A DNA stretch of 45,576 bases from Flavobacteriales bacterium UBA6049 (GTDB lineage Bacteria; Bacteroidota; Bacteroidia; Flavobacteriales_G; Salibacteraceae). The notes under the pieces are model-generated. The model ran no database searches and was not told the DNA's origin. It saw only the letters and a program-made list of their open reading frames with translations. Within the stretch, counting starts at the first letter, position 1. Each line of letters opens with the position of its first letter. Both the position numbers and the translations under genes were made by a program. Below are positions 1 through 8,623 of the stretch, piece by piece. The stretch lies in assembly GCA_002429085.1 (NCBI GenBank), contig DIYR01000143.1, forward strand, positions 1-45,576, read 5' to 3'.

Positions 1-427
1 CAAAATCCAACTCATACTCAGCTGCGGCACGCAATACGAACAAAGTTTCATGCTTTTCATATTCTAGTCCAGCTCCAGCCAATACAGCTAACTTAGGGGC
101 TAGTTCATAGCCTCCCATTCCTAAAAGTAATAATGCTCGTTCGCGTTCTAATTCTTTTCTAGATGGTATTATGTAGTGAGCCAATTCTAAATCAGCTATA
201 AAACCTACCGACCAGCGCTCTGCTGGCCGGTAGAAATAATCTAATCCAAGTCCTGGAACAAAATGACCTCTTTCGTTCAGTTCACCTAAATCAGCTCCTT
301 TTGGAACAAAAGCATAAGAAAATGTCATTGCTAAACTGTTTTTCTTCTCGTTTTCTTCTTCTTGAGAAAATCCAGAAAAAACACTCAAGCATATAACCAC
401 TAACAGAAAGAGTTTATTCTGCTTCAT
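1..427 (-). CDS. Outer-membrane-type protein with signal peptide (5' part only)
   Basis: The gene starts at ATG 425-427, directly next to the valS stop codon (428-430), and runs off the left edge of the window, so about 142 codons are visible. The first ~20 residues form a classical signal peptide (MKQNKLFLLVVICLSVFSGF) ending near FSQ. What follows alternates short aromatic and hydrophobic stretches with Gly (for example FVPGLGLDYFYRP and LLLLGMGGYEL), which is what one expects of strands of a small outer-membrane beta-barrel. I do not recognise a specific family, and the C-terminus is missing. It may be cotranscribed behind valS because there is no gap between them. Barrel prediction is an inference; export by the Sec system is well supported. 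Confidence 0.7.
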   Translation of the reverse strand, partial: MKQNKLFLLVVICLSVFSGFSQEEENEKKNSLAMTFSYAFVPKGADLGELNERGHFVPGLGLDYFYRPAERWSVGFIADLELAHYIIPSRKELERERALLLLGMGGYELAPKLAVLAGAGLEYEKHETLFVLRAAAEYELDF

Positions 428-3061
428 CTATCCCAAACTTGAAAGTTGTTCTTCTAGTACTTTGATTTTTGCTTCTGCATCGCTTTGCTTTTTGCGCTCA
501 GCTGTAACAACTTGCTCTGGTGCGTTATTTACAAAACGCTCGTTGCTAAGTTTCTTCATTACACTGTTCAAGAATCCTTTCGTGTATTCTATTTCTGCCG
601 TTAATTTTTCGCGTTCAGCATCTAAATCAATCGTTCCGGCTAACGGAATAAAATACTCGTTAGAACCCACAACAAAACTGTAAGCGCCATCTGGCTGCTC
701 ATCTACATAAGATAGCTTCTCTAGGTTTGTCAACTTAGAAATAGCTACATCTAACGTTTTGTTAATCGTTTCGTTTTCTTTTACAAAAACAGTCAATTGG
801 TCCTTGTTAGGAATGTTCTGCTTTGCTCTAAACGTTCTGATACTAGTAATTGCTTCAACCGCTTTATCAAAATCAGATACCAAGGCATCATTTGCTATTA
901 AATCAGTTGGCCAATTAGCAACGATTAAGCAATCGCCTTCCGCTCTTTCTCCTAATTCATGCCAGATTTCTTCTGTTAAGAACGGCATAAACGGATGCAA
1001 CAACTTAATGACCTGTTCGAAATGTTGAACAGCTTGCGCTTTGGTTTTCGCATCAATTGGTTGCTGATATCCAGGTTTAATCAACTCTAAGTACAAAGGA
1101 CAAAAGTCATCCCAAACCAATTTATACATAGCCATCAACGCTTCACTGATTCTAAACTTACTAAACAAGTCTTCAATTTCGGCAACTGTCTTAGACAACT
1201 TAGCATCAAACCATTCGGCCGCTAATTGCGCTACTTCTGGCTGAGGAATAGTTTCATCTACCTCCCACATGTTCACCAAGCGCAATGCATTCCAGATTTT
1301 ATTAATGAAGTTTCTTCCCTGCTCACATAACGACTCATCAAATGGCAAGTCATTTCCTGCTGGTGAAGTCAATAGCATTCCAACACGAACGCCATCGGCA
1401 CCGTACTTCTTCATCAACTCAATAGGATCCGGAGAGTTACCTAATGACTTAGACATCTTTCTACCTTGCTTATCACGTACAATTCCTGTTAGATAAACAG
1501 TATCAAACGGCTTTTCATTTCGGTAGAAATACCCTGCAATAATCATACGTGCAACCCAGAAAAACAGAATTTCTGGTGCAGTAACTAATGTTGCAGTTGG
1601 GTAATAATAATTTACCTCTTCATTACCTGGATTACGAATACCATCGAATACACTTATTGGCCACAACCAACTTGAGAACCATGTATCTAATACATCTTCG
1701 TCTTGCTTTAAATCTGCAGCCGTTAAAGACTTGTCAGATTTTTCAATTGCTAACTGAAGTGCTTCTTCTTCATTTTTAGCAACAACAAATTCGTCTAACT
1801 CTGTACCATAGTACCAAGCTGGAATTCTATGTCCCCAATACAATTGACGAGAAATGTTCCAGTCGCGAACATTCTCCATCCAATGGCGATATGTATTCTT
1901 AAACTTCTCAGGAACGAGTTGAATCACATCTTCCATTACTGCCTTCAGTGCTGGTTCAGACAATTCTTTCATTGATAAGAACCATTGAACAGAAAGCTTA
2001 GGCTCAATAACCGAACCTGTACGTTCACTTGTTCCAACAGAAGTAGCATAATCTTCTGTTTTTACCAATGCACCAAGTTCTTCTAATTCTTTAGCTATCG
2101 ACTTTCTAACGGTAAATCTATCTTGACCTTCGTAGTGTAAACCATGTGCATTGAGTGTTCCATTATCATTCAAGATATCGATTACCTCAAGCTTATGGCG
2201 ATCTCCTATTTCTTTATCGTTTACATCGTGAGCTGGAGTTATTTTCAAACATCCAGTACCAAACTCCATATCCACATAATCATCTCCAATTACTGGGATT
2301 GACCTGTTAGCAATTGGTACTACCACACGTTTACCTATTAAGTGGCTGAAGCGCTCATCGTTCGGATTTACACAAACAGCAGTATCACCCATAATGGTTT
2401 CAGGACGTGTTGTGGCAATCGTTACAAACTGTCCTTCTTCTCCTTCAATAGCATATTGTAGATAGTACAGTTTCTGATTAACATCTTTATGAATTACTTC
2501 TTCATCCGAAACCGTAGTTTGAGCATCTGGATCCCAGTTCACCATTCTGAATCCACGGTAAATTTTTCCAGCTTTATAAAGATCTAGGAATACTTGAATT
2601 ACACTCTCATAGCGTTCCTCATCCATGGTAAAGGCAGTTCTATTCCAATCACAAGAAGCACCTAAATGTTTTAGCTGTTCAAGAATGATTCCTCCATGCT
2701 TGTCTGTCCATTCCCAAGCATGCTTTAAAAACTCATCGCGCGATAAATCTGCTTTATTAACTCCTTCAGACTTTAACTTAGCCACGACCTTAGCTTCTGT
2801 TGCAATAGAAGCATGATCTGTTCCGGGAACCCACAAAGCATTCTTACCTTGCATTCTAGCTTTGCGGATTAGCACGTCTTGAATGGTATTATTCAACATG
2901 TGTCCCATGTGCAAGACACCTGTTACGTTTGGTGGAGGAATGACCACCGTGTACGGTTCGCGATCATCTGGTTTAGACTCGAAAAAACCGTGATTTTGCC
3001 AATGGGCATACCACTTCTTCTCTGCTTCCGCAGGATTAAAGTTACTTGCTAATTCTGCCAC
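428..3061 (-). CDS. valS: Valyl-tRNA synthetase
   Basis: Class I aminoacyl-tRNA synthetase that charges tRNA-Val in the cytoplasm and edits mischarged threonine. The 877 residues match the usual bacterial length. The HIGH-type signature appears as PPPNVTGVLHMGHML near residue 50 and the KMSKS loop as GRKMSKSLGNSPDP in the second half. Between them lies the CP1 editing domain, with the TTRPETIMGDTAV segment. The C-terminal ~70 residues are charged and helical (the ValRS coiled-coil arm, ending EEQLSSLG). The ATG start at 3059-3061 gives the normal N-terminus (ELASNFNPAEAEKKWYAHWQ). A TAnnTTTG promoter element lies 23 bases upstream. Confidence 0.97.
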   Translation of the reverse strand: MAELASNFNPAEAEKKWYAHWQNHGFFESKPDDREPYTVVIPPPNVTGVLHMGHMLNNTIQDVLIRKARMQGKNALWVPGTDHASIATEAKVVAKLKSEGVNKADLSRDEFLKHAWEWTDKHGGIILEQLKHLGASCDWNRTAFTMDEERYESVIQVFLDLYKAGKIYRGFRMVNWDPDAQTTVSDEEVIHKDVNQKLYYLQYAIEGEEGQFVTIATTRPETIMGDTAVCVNPNDERFSHLIGKRVVVPIANRSIPVIGDDYVDMEFGTGCLKITPAHDVNDKEIGDRHKLEVIDILNDNGTLNAHGLHYEGQDRFTVRKSIAKELEELGALVKTEDYATSVGTSERTGSVIEPKLSVQWFLSMKELSEPALKAVMEDVIQLVPEKFKNTYRHWMENVRDWNISRQLYWGHRIPAWYYGTELDEFVVAKNEEEALQLAIEKSDKSLTAADLKQDEDVLDTWFSSWLWPISVFDGIRNPGNEEVNYYYPTATLVTAPEILFFWVARMIIAGYFYRNEKPFDTVYLTGIVRDKQGRKMSKSLGNSPDPIELMKKYGADGVRVGMLLTSPAGNDLPFDESLCEQGRNFINKIWNALRLVNMWEVDETIPQPEVAQLAAEWFDAKLSKTVAEIEDLFSKFRISEALMAMYKLVWDDFCPLYLELIKPGYQQPIDAKTKAQAVQHFEQVIKLLHPFMPFLTEEIWHELGERAEGDCLIVANWPTDLIANDALVSDFDKAVEAITSIRTFRAKQNIPNKDQLTVFVKENETINKTLDVAISKLTNLEKLSYVDEQPDGAYSFVVGSNEYFIPLAGTIDLDAEREKLTAEIEYTKGFLNSVMKKLSNERFVNNAPEQVVTAERKKQSDAEAKIKVLEEQLSSLG

Positions 3062-3083
3062 GAATACTTGATTTTAGAGTTGG

Positions 3084-3091
3084 CAAATGTA
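3084..3091 (-). promoter_or_regulatory. Putative -7 element of valS
   Basis: On the minus strand the sequence reads TACATTTG, matching the Bacteroidetes -7 consensus TAnnTTTG. It lies just upstream of the valS start. No clear -33 TTG box was found at the usual spacing. Confidence 0.5.
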
Positions 3092-3135
3092 TTGAAACCA
3101 ACTGTTAAACTTAAGATGAAATAATTGGAATGTGG

Positions 3136-3240
3136 TTAGTGTCCAAAAGGTGAGTCGATGTGTCCAAAATCGAAGAATATTATAGCCAAGATGAGAACAA
3201 CGAGTAAGATTAGTGCCACACGGATGATATTCTTATTCAT
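3136..3240 (-). CDS. Very small single-pass membrane protein (34 aa), putative
   Basis: This short ORF has an ATG start at 3238-3240 and a TAA stop at 3136-3138. It begins 19 bases after the stop of the lipoprotein gene at 3260-3622, so it would be translated from the same mRNA. It begins MNKNIIR, followed by a continuous hydrophobic stretch (VALILLVVLILAIIFF) and a short polar tail ending DSPFGH. The layout fits a one-helix inner-membrane microprotein. No family is recognised. The clean start, the charge pattern (positive before the helix, acidic after it) and the operon position argue for a real gene, but a chance ORF of this length cannot be excluded. Confidence 0.45.
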   Translation of the reverse strand: MNKNIIRVALILLVVLILAIIFFDFGHIDSPFGH

Positions 3241-3259
3241 GTCTCATAATTTTTGTTGA

Positions 3260-3622
3260 CTATAGCAGGAATTGGACATTCATCTTTGTACCTCGAATAG
3301 GGACGACTTGTCGTTTCTCTACCCCAGACTTGGTACGTTTCACAATGATATTCTTGATATCTTGATCAATCTCTAAAGAGATAATTGTTTGACCATCTTT
3401 GTCTGCTACTTCAGTTGAAATATACTCTAGGTCTTCTCCTCCACGTACTTGGTAAAAATCATACGTGATGTTTTTTCCTCTAATATCTTGAATGGTTATT
3501 TCAACACGTTTGGTTTCCGTGGCGGTTCTAACCTGCTGTTGCTTTGGAGGCTCACATGATGAAAACGCTACTGAAATTGAGAAAGCGCATATTACCAAAA
3601 GGATGTTCGAAAACGATCGCAT
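3260..3622 (-). CDS. Putative lipoprotein, unknown function
   Basis: A 120-residue protein starting at ATG 3620-3622. The first ~23 residues form a type II signal peptide with a lipobox-like end (VAFSSC), so Cys23 is the likely lipidated residue. The mature part has a charged spacer (EPPKQQQVRTATETKRVEI) and then a small all-beta-looking domain with alternating hydrophobic residues (ITIQDIRG, ISLEIDQD, NIIVKRT, MNVQFLL). I do not recognise the family. A TAnnTTTG element at 3646-3653 gives it its own promoter, and a tiny membrane ORF follows 19 bases after its stop. Confidence 0.75.
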   Translation of the reverse strand: MRSFSNILLVICAFSISVAFSSCEPPKQQQVRTATETKRVEITIQDIRGKNITYDFYQVRGGEDLEYISTEVADKDGQTIISLEIDQDIKNIIVKRTKSGVEKRQVVPIRGTKMNVQFLL

Positions 3623-3645
3623 ACTAACAGATTAATTTGATGCCT

Positions 3646-3653
3646 CAAATATA
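3646..3653 (-). promoter_or_regulatory. Putative -7 element of the 3260-3622 lipoprotein gene
   Basis: The minus strand reads TATATTTG, a perfect TAnnTTTG match, 24 bases upstream of the ATG. It faces away from the promoter of the DUF1573 gene. Confidence 0.55.
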
Positions 3654-3741
3654 TGGCAAGATTTCAGTATGATGATTTTAGAAGAATAAAACACACCATT
3701 GTGTTTGGATACTTACTTTTGAACCAGTTAAAAAAATGGGG

Positions 3742-3777
3742 ACATCATTAACGAATATATCGTCCCGTTAATGATGT
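3742..3777. promoter_or_regulatory. Perfect 12-bp inverted repeat between divergent promoters
   Basis: The arms at 3742-3753 (acatcattaacg) and 3766-3777 (cgttaatgatgt) are exact reverse complements around a 12-base spacer. The element sits between the minus-strand promoter at 3646-3653 and the plus-strand promoter at 3810-3817, with no gene reading into it. It could be an operator for a dimeric regulator or a strong hairpin in a longer leader. No T-tract follows, so a terminator is unlikely. Confidence 0.55.
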
Positions 3778-3809
3778 GTTAAACGATTTTTCAGCCAAAA
3801 ATGGTTTAC

Positions 3810-3817
3810 TACATTTG
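3810..3817 (+). promoter_or_regulatory. Putative -7 element of the DUF1573 gene
   Basis: TACATTTG matches TAnnTTTG and lies 23 bases before the ATG at 3841. Confidence 0.6.
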
Positions 3818-3840
3818 ACACGAACAAATTATTAATCGCT

Positions 3841-4278
3841 ATGAAACATGTAATTCTAGGGATGCTCTTCGTACTTGGAGCAGCGTTCGGAGTTCAGGCT
3901 CAAGAAGTAGCTGGTCCGGAAGTAAAGTTTGAAAAAGAAGTACACGATTTTGGTAAATTGGAACAGCATGGTGATGCATCCACAGAATTCGTATTTACGA
4001 ATACTGGAACAGAGCCATTAATTATCAGCAACGCTAGAGGTAGTTGTGGTTGTACTGTTCCTGAGTGGCCACGTGAGCCAATTGCTCCAGGTGCATCTGC
4101 AGCGATTAAAGTAAAGTACGACAGTAAGCGTGTTGGTCCTATCAACAAAAGCGTAACTATCACTTCTAACGCGAGCAATGCTCCAACTAAAGTGATTCGT
4201 ATTAAAGGAGAAATTTTGAAAGCTCCACAAGCAGAGACAATGCCAGTAAACCAAACTGGTGCTCCTGTTGCAAAGTAA
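3841..4278 (+). CDS. Exported DUF1573 domain protein
   Basis: A 145-residue secreted protein. Residues 1-20 are a signal peptide (MKHVILGMLFVLGAAFGVQA). The rest matches the DUF1573 family, widespread in Bacteroidetes: an Ig-like beta domain with the family hallmarks VHDFGKLEQHGDASTEFVFT, then a turn with CGCTVPEWP and the strand pair IKVKYDSKRVGP and KSVTITSN. The paired cysteines near residues 68-70 (GSCGCTVP) are conserved in the family. The biochemical function of DUF1573 proteins is not established. The gene stands alone between its own promoter and a strong terminator. Confidence 0.88.
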   Translation: MKHVILGMLFVLGAAFGVQAQEVAGPEVKFEKEVHDFGKLEQHGDASTEFVFTNTGTEPLIISNARGSCGCTVPEWPREPIAPGASAAIKVKYDSKRVGPINKSVTITSNASNAPTKVIRIKGEILKAPQAETMPVNQTGAPVAK

Positions 4279-4301
4279 CGGAGAACACATATTTGTAAAA
4301 G

Positions 4302-4330
4302 AAACCGCATGTAAACCATGCGGTTTTTTT
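4302..4330 (+). terminator. Rho-independent terminator after the DUF1573 gene
   Basis: A 10-bp perfect stem (aaaccgcatg / catgcggttt) with a 5-base loop is followed by a run of seven T, 24 bases after the stop codon. Confidence 0.9.
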
Positions 4331-4382
4331 GTGCCCAAATGCGAAATGAAATATTTTCGCCTGCAATTTAGACAACGTACAT

Positions 4383-5588
4383 ATGCCAAGAATATCAACC
4401 AAAGGGCAAAACATGCCCGAGTCGCCAATCCGTAAATTGGTTCCTTACGCAGAAGCTGCTGTTAATCAAGGAAAAAAAGTATTCTATTTAAATATCGGTC
4501 AACCAGATATTCGTTCACCACATGAAGCACTAGATGCTGTTAAAAATGCAGATATTGAAGTAATTGAATACAGCCATTCTGCTGGTATTGAAAGCTACCG
4601 TAGAGGATTAGCATCTTACTATCAGGGTGTAGGAATTGATGTTGATTACACTGATATTTTGGTAACTACTGGTGGTAGTGAGGCTCTATTAATGGGCTTT
4701 ATGTCTTGTTTAGATGAAGGTGACGAAGTGATTATCCCTGAACCTTTTTATGCAAACTACAATGGCTTTGCCCAAGCTGCTGGAGTTAAAGTTGTGCCTG
4801 TAACGGCTAAAATTGAAACGGGTTTTGCACTTCCTCCGATTGCAGACATTGAAAACTTAATTACGGATAAAACGAAGGCTATTTTAATCTGTAACCCTGG
4901 CAACCCAACAGGTTACCTGTACAATGCAGAAGAATTAGAAACATTAAGACAAATTGTAGCACAACATGACTTGTTCTTATTCGCTGACGAGGTATACCGT
5001 GAGTTTGTTTACGATAACAAAGAGCACAACTCGGTAATGAACTTAAAAGGAATAGAGCAAAATGTTGTTTTGGTCGATTCAGTTTCTAAAAGATACAGCA
5101 TGTGTGGGGCTCGTGTTGGAGCTTTAGTTTCTCATAATAAAGAGCTAATTGCTACAGCTTTAAAATTTGCACAGGCAAGATTAAGCCCTCCAACTTTAGC
5201 ACAAATTGCAGCAGAGGGAGCTTTGAATACTCCTCAATCTTATTTTGATGAAGTTATTGGAGAGTATGTTGAACGCAGAGATTTACTAGTTGACAAGCTA
5301 AATGAAATTGAAGGTGTTATTTGTCCGAAGCCTTCTGGTGCGTTTTACTGCGTAGCTGAACTACCTGTAGAAGACGCTGAAAAATTCTGCCAGTGGATGT
5401 TAGAGTCTTTTGATCTCGATGGAGATACAGTAATGATGGCTCCAGCAGCTGGATTCTATTCGGATCCAGAATTAGGAAAAAGACAAGTGCGTATTGCTTA
5501 TGTTCTTGACAAAGAAAGATTAGCCCGTGCAACCGAATGTTTGGATGCAGGACTAAAAGTATATCCAGGAAGATTAGAGTTAGTTTAA
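4383..5588 (+). CDS. Class I/II PLP-dependent aminotransferase
   Basis: A 401-residue fold type I aminotransferase, acting in amino-acid metabolism in the cytoplasm. Recognisable features are the substrate loop NIGQPD near residue 38, the TTGGSEAL segment (about 95-102) that contacts PLP phosphate, NPGNPTG at 171-177, ADEVY with the PLP-ring Asp202, and the Schiff-base Lys236 in DSVSKRYSMCGARVG. Near the C-terminus, RQVRIAYVLD contains the Arg that usually binds the substrate carboxylate. The family includes aspartate and aromatic-amino-acid transaminases; the specific substrate cannot be read from the sequence. ATG at 4383 is the first Met and fits homologous N-termini (MPRISTKGQNMPESPIRKL). 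Confidence 0.9.
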   Translation: MPRISTKGQNMPESPIRKLVPYAEAAVNQGKKVFYLNIGQPDIRSPHEALDAVKNADIEVIEYSHSAGIESYRRGLASYYQGVGIDVDYTDILVTTGGSEALLMGFMSCLDEGDEVIIPEPFYANYNGFAQAAGVKVVPVTAKIETGFALPPIADIENLITDKTKAILICNPGNPTGYLYNAEELETLRQIVAQHDLFLFADEVYREFVYDNKEHNSVMNLKGIEQNVVLVDSVSKRYSMCGARVGALVSHNKELIATALKFAQARLSPPTLAQIAAEGALNTPQSYFDEVIGEYVERRDLLVDKLNEIEGVICPKPSGAFYCVAELPVEDAEKFCQWMLESFDLDGDTVMMAPAAGFYSDPELGKRQVRIAYVLDKERLARATECLDAGLKVYPGRLELV

Positions 5589-5595
5589 AAAAAGA

Positions 5596-5617
5596 AGTCC
5601 TAGTTTGCACTAGGACT
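5596..5617 (-). terminator. Hairpin acting as minus-strand terminator (or part of a structured RNA)
   Basis: The 9-bp stem agtcctagt / actaggact closes a 4-base loop. On the minus strand it is followed by TTCTTTTTTT, a good terminator; on the plus strand there is no T-tract after it. It begins 7 bases after the aminotransferase stop, and the nearest minus-strand gene ends 200 bases away, which suggests that minus-strand RNA covers the region between. Confidence 0.55.
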
Positions 5618-5619
5618 CC

Positions 5620-5750
5620 GAATTATTGGCAGGATACAACAAAACATTCCGATCAAGTCCGCTGGGCTTGAATAGACTATCCTGCCAAAATCAGCTGCGC
5701 ATGTCAAATAGAGACATATTCGTAGCCGATTAAAATGACTACACTCAGAC
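5620..5750. ncRNA. Candidate structured RNA or structured 3' UTR
   Basis: Two composite stem-loops fill the space between convergent genes. The first has a perfect 11-bp outer helix (5626-5636 ttggcaggata with 5678-5688) that encloses a second helix (5654-5660 with 5664-5670, one G-U pair). The second has a 5-bp stem atgtc/gacat (5701-5705, 5713-5717) stacked on a 6-bp helix (5694-5699 with 5721-5726, one G-U pair) with a small bulge. Terminator-type hairpins flank it on both sides (5596-5617 and 5751-5776). I could not match it to 6S, SRP, tmRNA or tRNA. The strand is undecided. Confidence 0.45.
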
Positions 5751-5776
5751 AAAAAGCTGACATATGTCAGCTTTTT
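5751..5776. terminator. Bidirectional terminator
   Basis: A perfect 11-bp stem (aaaaagctgac / gtcagcttttt) with a 4-base loop has A5 on one side and T5 on the other. It can terminate transcripts from both directions, including that of the AddB-like gene ending at 5803. Confidence 0.85.
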
Positions 5777-5802
5777 GTGTTTTATGATACTATTGAGTTG
5801 CT

Positions 5803-8616
5803 TTAAGATGGGGATTGAAGATTGAATAATGTGTATTTCGCATCTTCTTTATTCATAAAGTCTATAGCTGGATCCACCATTTCTCGAATTACTTCACGTA
5901 ATTGCTCTTCAAACAGTTCTAAATGAATAGCACTAATCTCTTCACCTCCTGAAGCACCTTCTACGCTTGGCAGTTGTAATTTCAAAAGTCCTGATTTTGA
6001 CTTAGGAAAACTAAAAATGCAAGATTCTAATAGTTGTCCATCGGTTAAATGTGGCCAATAAATCCAGGCATAAACAAGTAATTGCATTGCTTTAGATCGA
6101 TCGTACCTTGTTGTTACATCTTCCATAGATCTTACACGTAACTCTGTTTGTTCAACACTACCTGTTTTGTAATCTATTATTCGTACAGTATTCCCTTCTC
6201 GTTCAATACGGTCGGCTATTCCTTTCAATACATACTCTTCTCCATCTACCTCTAGAGTTCTACTAAACGATTGCCTCGATGCACTACTTCCTACCTCTAC
6301 TCCTACTAAATGAATTGGATTATTATTTAGGCGATTGATTTCAAACTGAATAAACCGTTCTACAAATGCCACTAGATACGTTAAGATCAGATGGTTTTTA
6401 CCTGATACGTACTGTATATTCAACTCTGATTTTAATCTCTTTTCTATTTCTGGTTGGAGTTCTTTTTGTAACGCCTTGTAAGCTTCTTTAGGAATAAGTT
6501 TACCCACATATGGTTTAAGGCGCTCTTCTAATAACTCATGTATAATGTTTCCTGCTTGCCTATCTTCTAAAGCTTCAGACACTTCTTCTACATCTTTCAA
6601 TCGCAACAAGTGGCGGAAGTAAAAATCGATTGGCGAACCTATATAACGTACTAGCGCTGATGGAGAGATTCCTTGTTTTAGGTATGATTTTATCAAATCA
6701 ATCAACACCTCATCTTTTGGAACAACTACTTCTTTAGCCTCTTTTCCTTTAGGAAACGATAAGCCTGTTTCTCTGATAAACTTACGCCCACGTTCCTCAT
6801 TAGCCCATTCTATTTCTAACTGCTTAATAAATCTACTTTCTTCCTGACTACCCAGCCCTTCAACGGCATTGTCATACACTAAATGCACTTCTTTACATCG
6901 CTGAATTAAACGGTAAAAATGGTAGGCGTAAATAGCATCTTTCTCATGATGAGTAGGTAAACCATAGGCTCGCTTCACATCATAAGGAATGAATGATCTT
7001 CCAGACTTACCGGCAGGGAGGACATCTTCGTTTACGGATGTAAGAATTACTCGTTCAAAATCAAGCGTTCTTGATTCCAACATCCCCATGATTTGTAATC
7101 CAACTAATGGCTCTCCAATAAAGCTAACTGACTCTAATTCGAGCAATTGATCCATCAGCAACCTTAAAGTTCCAGCATGCAGTTTTAACTCATACGCGGT
7201 AGCATAACCAAGTATTTGTTCTACCACTTGCTTTACCGCAAGTAATTGCTCTAGCTGAAAACTATTTTTCTCTTTTTCTTCATCGAACCATGTAAACAGT
7301 AAGTTGAAGATAGATTTGGCATCCGAAAGAATCTCTTCAACGGTAGTTTTCTTACCTAACAAAAGCTGAAGAATCTCTGGGTTGAAAACGGTATTAAAAA
7401 CATCTACTGCCTTTGATTCTTTCAAAAACACCATGTTTTCATTTACTACCCTACCTTTAGCTTTTGACAGTTCTGCTTGACTTGAGATAAAAGCTTTTGT
7501 TGCTGGATGATCAAGTGTTGGTAACAGGTGCTTATGATATAAACTACCTCGTTGCAATGAATCTGAATGCAACTTTACATACAACAATAGCCAATCAGCA
7601 AAGAGTGAATTCTTTAAACTGTAGCTAGCTGTTACGTTAAACGAATCAACAGAAGAAGGTAAGTTTTGAGCAATAGGAATCAAGGCATTTTCATCTGCCA
7701 TTACTACTGCTGTTTTTTCTCTTTCTTCCAGTGACAATTGATCTAGTAGAAATGCAGTGGTAACTGATTGTCCATCAAAGCCAGTAGCTTGATGAACAGA
7801 TATATGTTTTGGTTTTACTAGTTGCTCGGCATCGATAATCTCGTGCAATGCTGGCCATTTTTTCAGGTGTCTTCGTAGAAACAAACCAGCTTCTTGCTGT
7901 CTGAAGTTTAAGTAATAGGCATCTGTGTCCCAAACTAATTTCAACTGAACGGTAGTCAATAGCTGGTCGATGATTCCTTCTTCACATGCGTTTAATGCAT
8001 TGAAACCTATCCACCAACAGTGCTGATATGCTGCAAAATTTTGCCTAAACAACTGAGTCGCATTTTCGTTTGCTTTTCTATACGCTAAACCTAAGTATGC
8101 CTTTTCTACATCAATTAGATTTTGAGTAATAGCCGAGTAATATGTTTTAAGTTTTGACCACAACCCCAAGTATTCCTCTTGTAATTTTGTTGGAGCCTCT
8201 CCAGAAGGATTCCAACGTTCAATATTCTTTATGTTGGTCAGTTCTTGAAACAACAAACCTGACGGAACTGAATAAGCATCTAGTTCATTAAAGTCTGCCA
8301 AAATAGTACTAGCCCATTGCACAAAATGGGCAAAATCATCTTGCTCTGTAGTAGGTGTATATTGCTTGTAAATAGAATAGAATCTCAAAAGCAACTCAGT
8401 TTGTGGAATAATTTCAAGTTGAGTAAGCTGGGTCACAAAATCTTCTATTGCCATACACGTTGGCAACCAAGTAGATGAACCTAATTGTTGCTGTATTGCT
8501 CTCTGCATAAAGAACACAGAACGCCTAGAGGGCAGTAACACAAGAGTTTTGGGTAATTCTTCTACTGATATTGTGGCAAGCAAATTTGTAGCTGCTAGCT
8601 GTAGAAATGTTTGCAT
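5803..8616 (-). CDS. AddB-like PD-(D/E)XK nuclease / inactivated helicase
   Basis: A 937-residue protein resembling the AddB/RexB subunit of AddAB-type double-strand-break processing nucleases, which load RecA for recombination repair. The N-terminal part has a degenerate P-loop helicase region (TLVLLPSRRSVFFMQRAI, residues ~24-41). The C-terminal ~250 residues form the PD-(D/E)XK nuclease module: YVLKGIADRIER with the first acidic residue, IIDYKTG at 813-819 carrying the D-x-K catalytic pair, and the following QLLVYAWIYWP helix. The four cysteines that bind an iron-sulfur cluster in Bacillus AddB are not visible around the nuclease domain. Its AddA-type helicase partner is not in the window. 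It lies 7 bases behind a TPR gene and is probably cotranscribed with it. Confidence 0.8.
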   Translation of the reverse strand: MQTFLQLAATNLLATISVEELPKTLVLLPSRRSVFFMQRAIQQQLGSSTWLPTCMAIEDFVTQLTQLEIIPQTELLLRFYSIYKQYTPTTEQDDFAHFVQWASTILADFNELDAYSVPSGLLFQELTNIKNIERWNPSGEAPTKLQEEYLGLWSKLKTYYSAITQNLIDVEKAYLGLAYRKANENATQLFRQNFAAYQHCWWIGFNALNACEEGIIDQLLTTVQLKLVWDTDAYYLNFRQQEAGLFLRRHLKKWPALHEIIDAEQLVKPKHISVHQATGFDGQSVTTAFLLDQLSLEEREKTAVVMADENALIPIAQNLPSSVDSFNVTASYSLKNSLFADWLLLYVKLHSDSLQRGSLYHKHLLPTLDHPATKAFISSQAELSKAKGRVVNENMVFLKESKAVDVFNTVFNPEILQLLLGKKTTVEEILSDAKSIFNLLFTWFDEEKEKNSFQLEQLLAVKQVVEQILGYATAYELKLHAGTLRLLMDQLLELESVSFIGEPLVGLQIMGMLESRTLDFERVILTSVNEDVLPAGKSGRSFIPYDVKRAYGLPTHHEKDAIYAYHFYRLIQRCKEVHLVYDNAVEGLGSQEESRFIKQLEIEWANEERGRKFIRETGLSFPKGKEAKEVVVPKDEVLIDLIKSYLKQGISPSALVRYIGSPIDFYFRHLLRLKDVEEVSEALEDRQAGNIIHELLEERLKPYVGKLIPKEAYKALQKELQPEIEKRLKSELNIQYVSGKNHLILTYLVAFVERFIQFEINRLNNNPIHLVGVEVGSSASRQSFSRTLEVDGEEYVLKGIADRIEREGNTVRIIDYKTGSVEQTELRVRSMEDVTTRYDRSKAMQLLVYAWIYWPHLTDGQLLESCIFSFPKSKSGLLKLQLPSVEGASGGEEISAIHLELFEEQLREVIREMVDPAIDFMNKEDAKYTLFNLQSPS

Positions 8617-8623
8617 GAATAGC

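Noticed and set aside
462..1028. Plus-strand ORFs of 73 and 89 codons inside valS
   Set aside because: They are antisense to a clear valS reading frame and show no domain or promoter.
3900..4428. Three overlapping minus-strand ORFs opposite the DUF1573 gene and aminotransferase start
   Set aside because: They are shadows of well-supported plus-strand genes and are interrupted by the terminator at 4302-4330.
5626..5688. tRNA-like or 6S/SRP RNA identity for the 11-bp helix region
   Set aside because: The length and loops do not form a cloverleaf and no SRP or 6S consensus could be recognised; kept only as an unassigned structured RNA.
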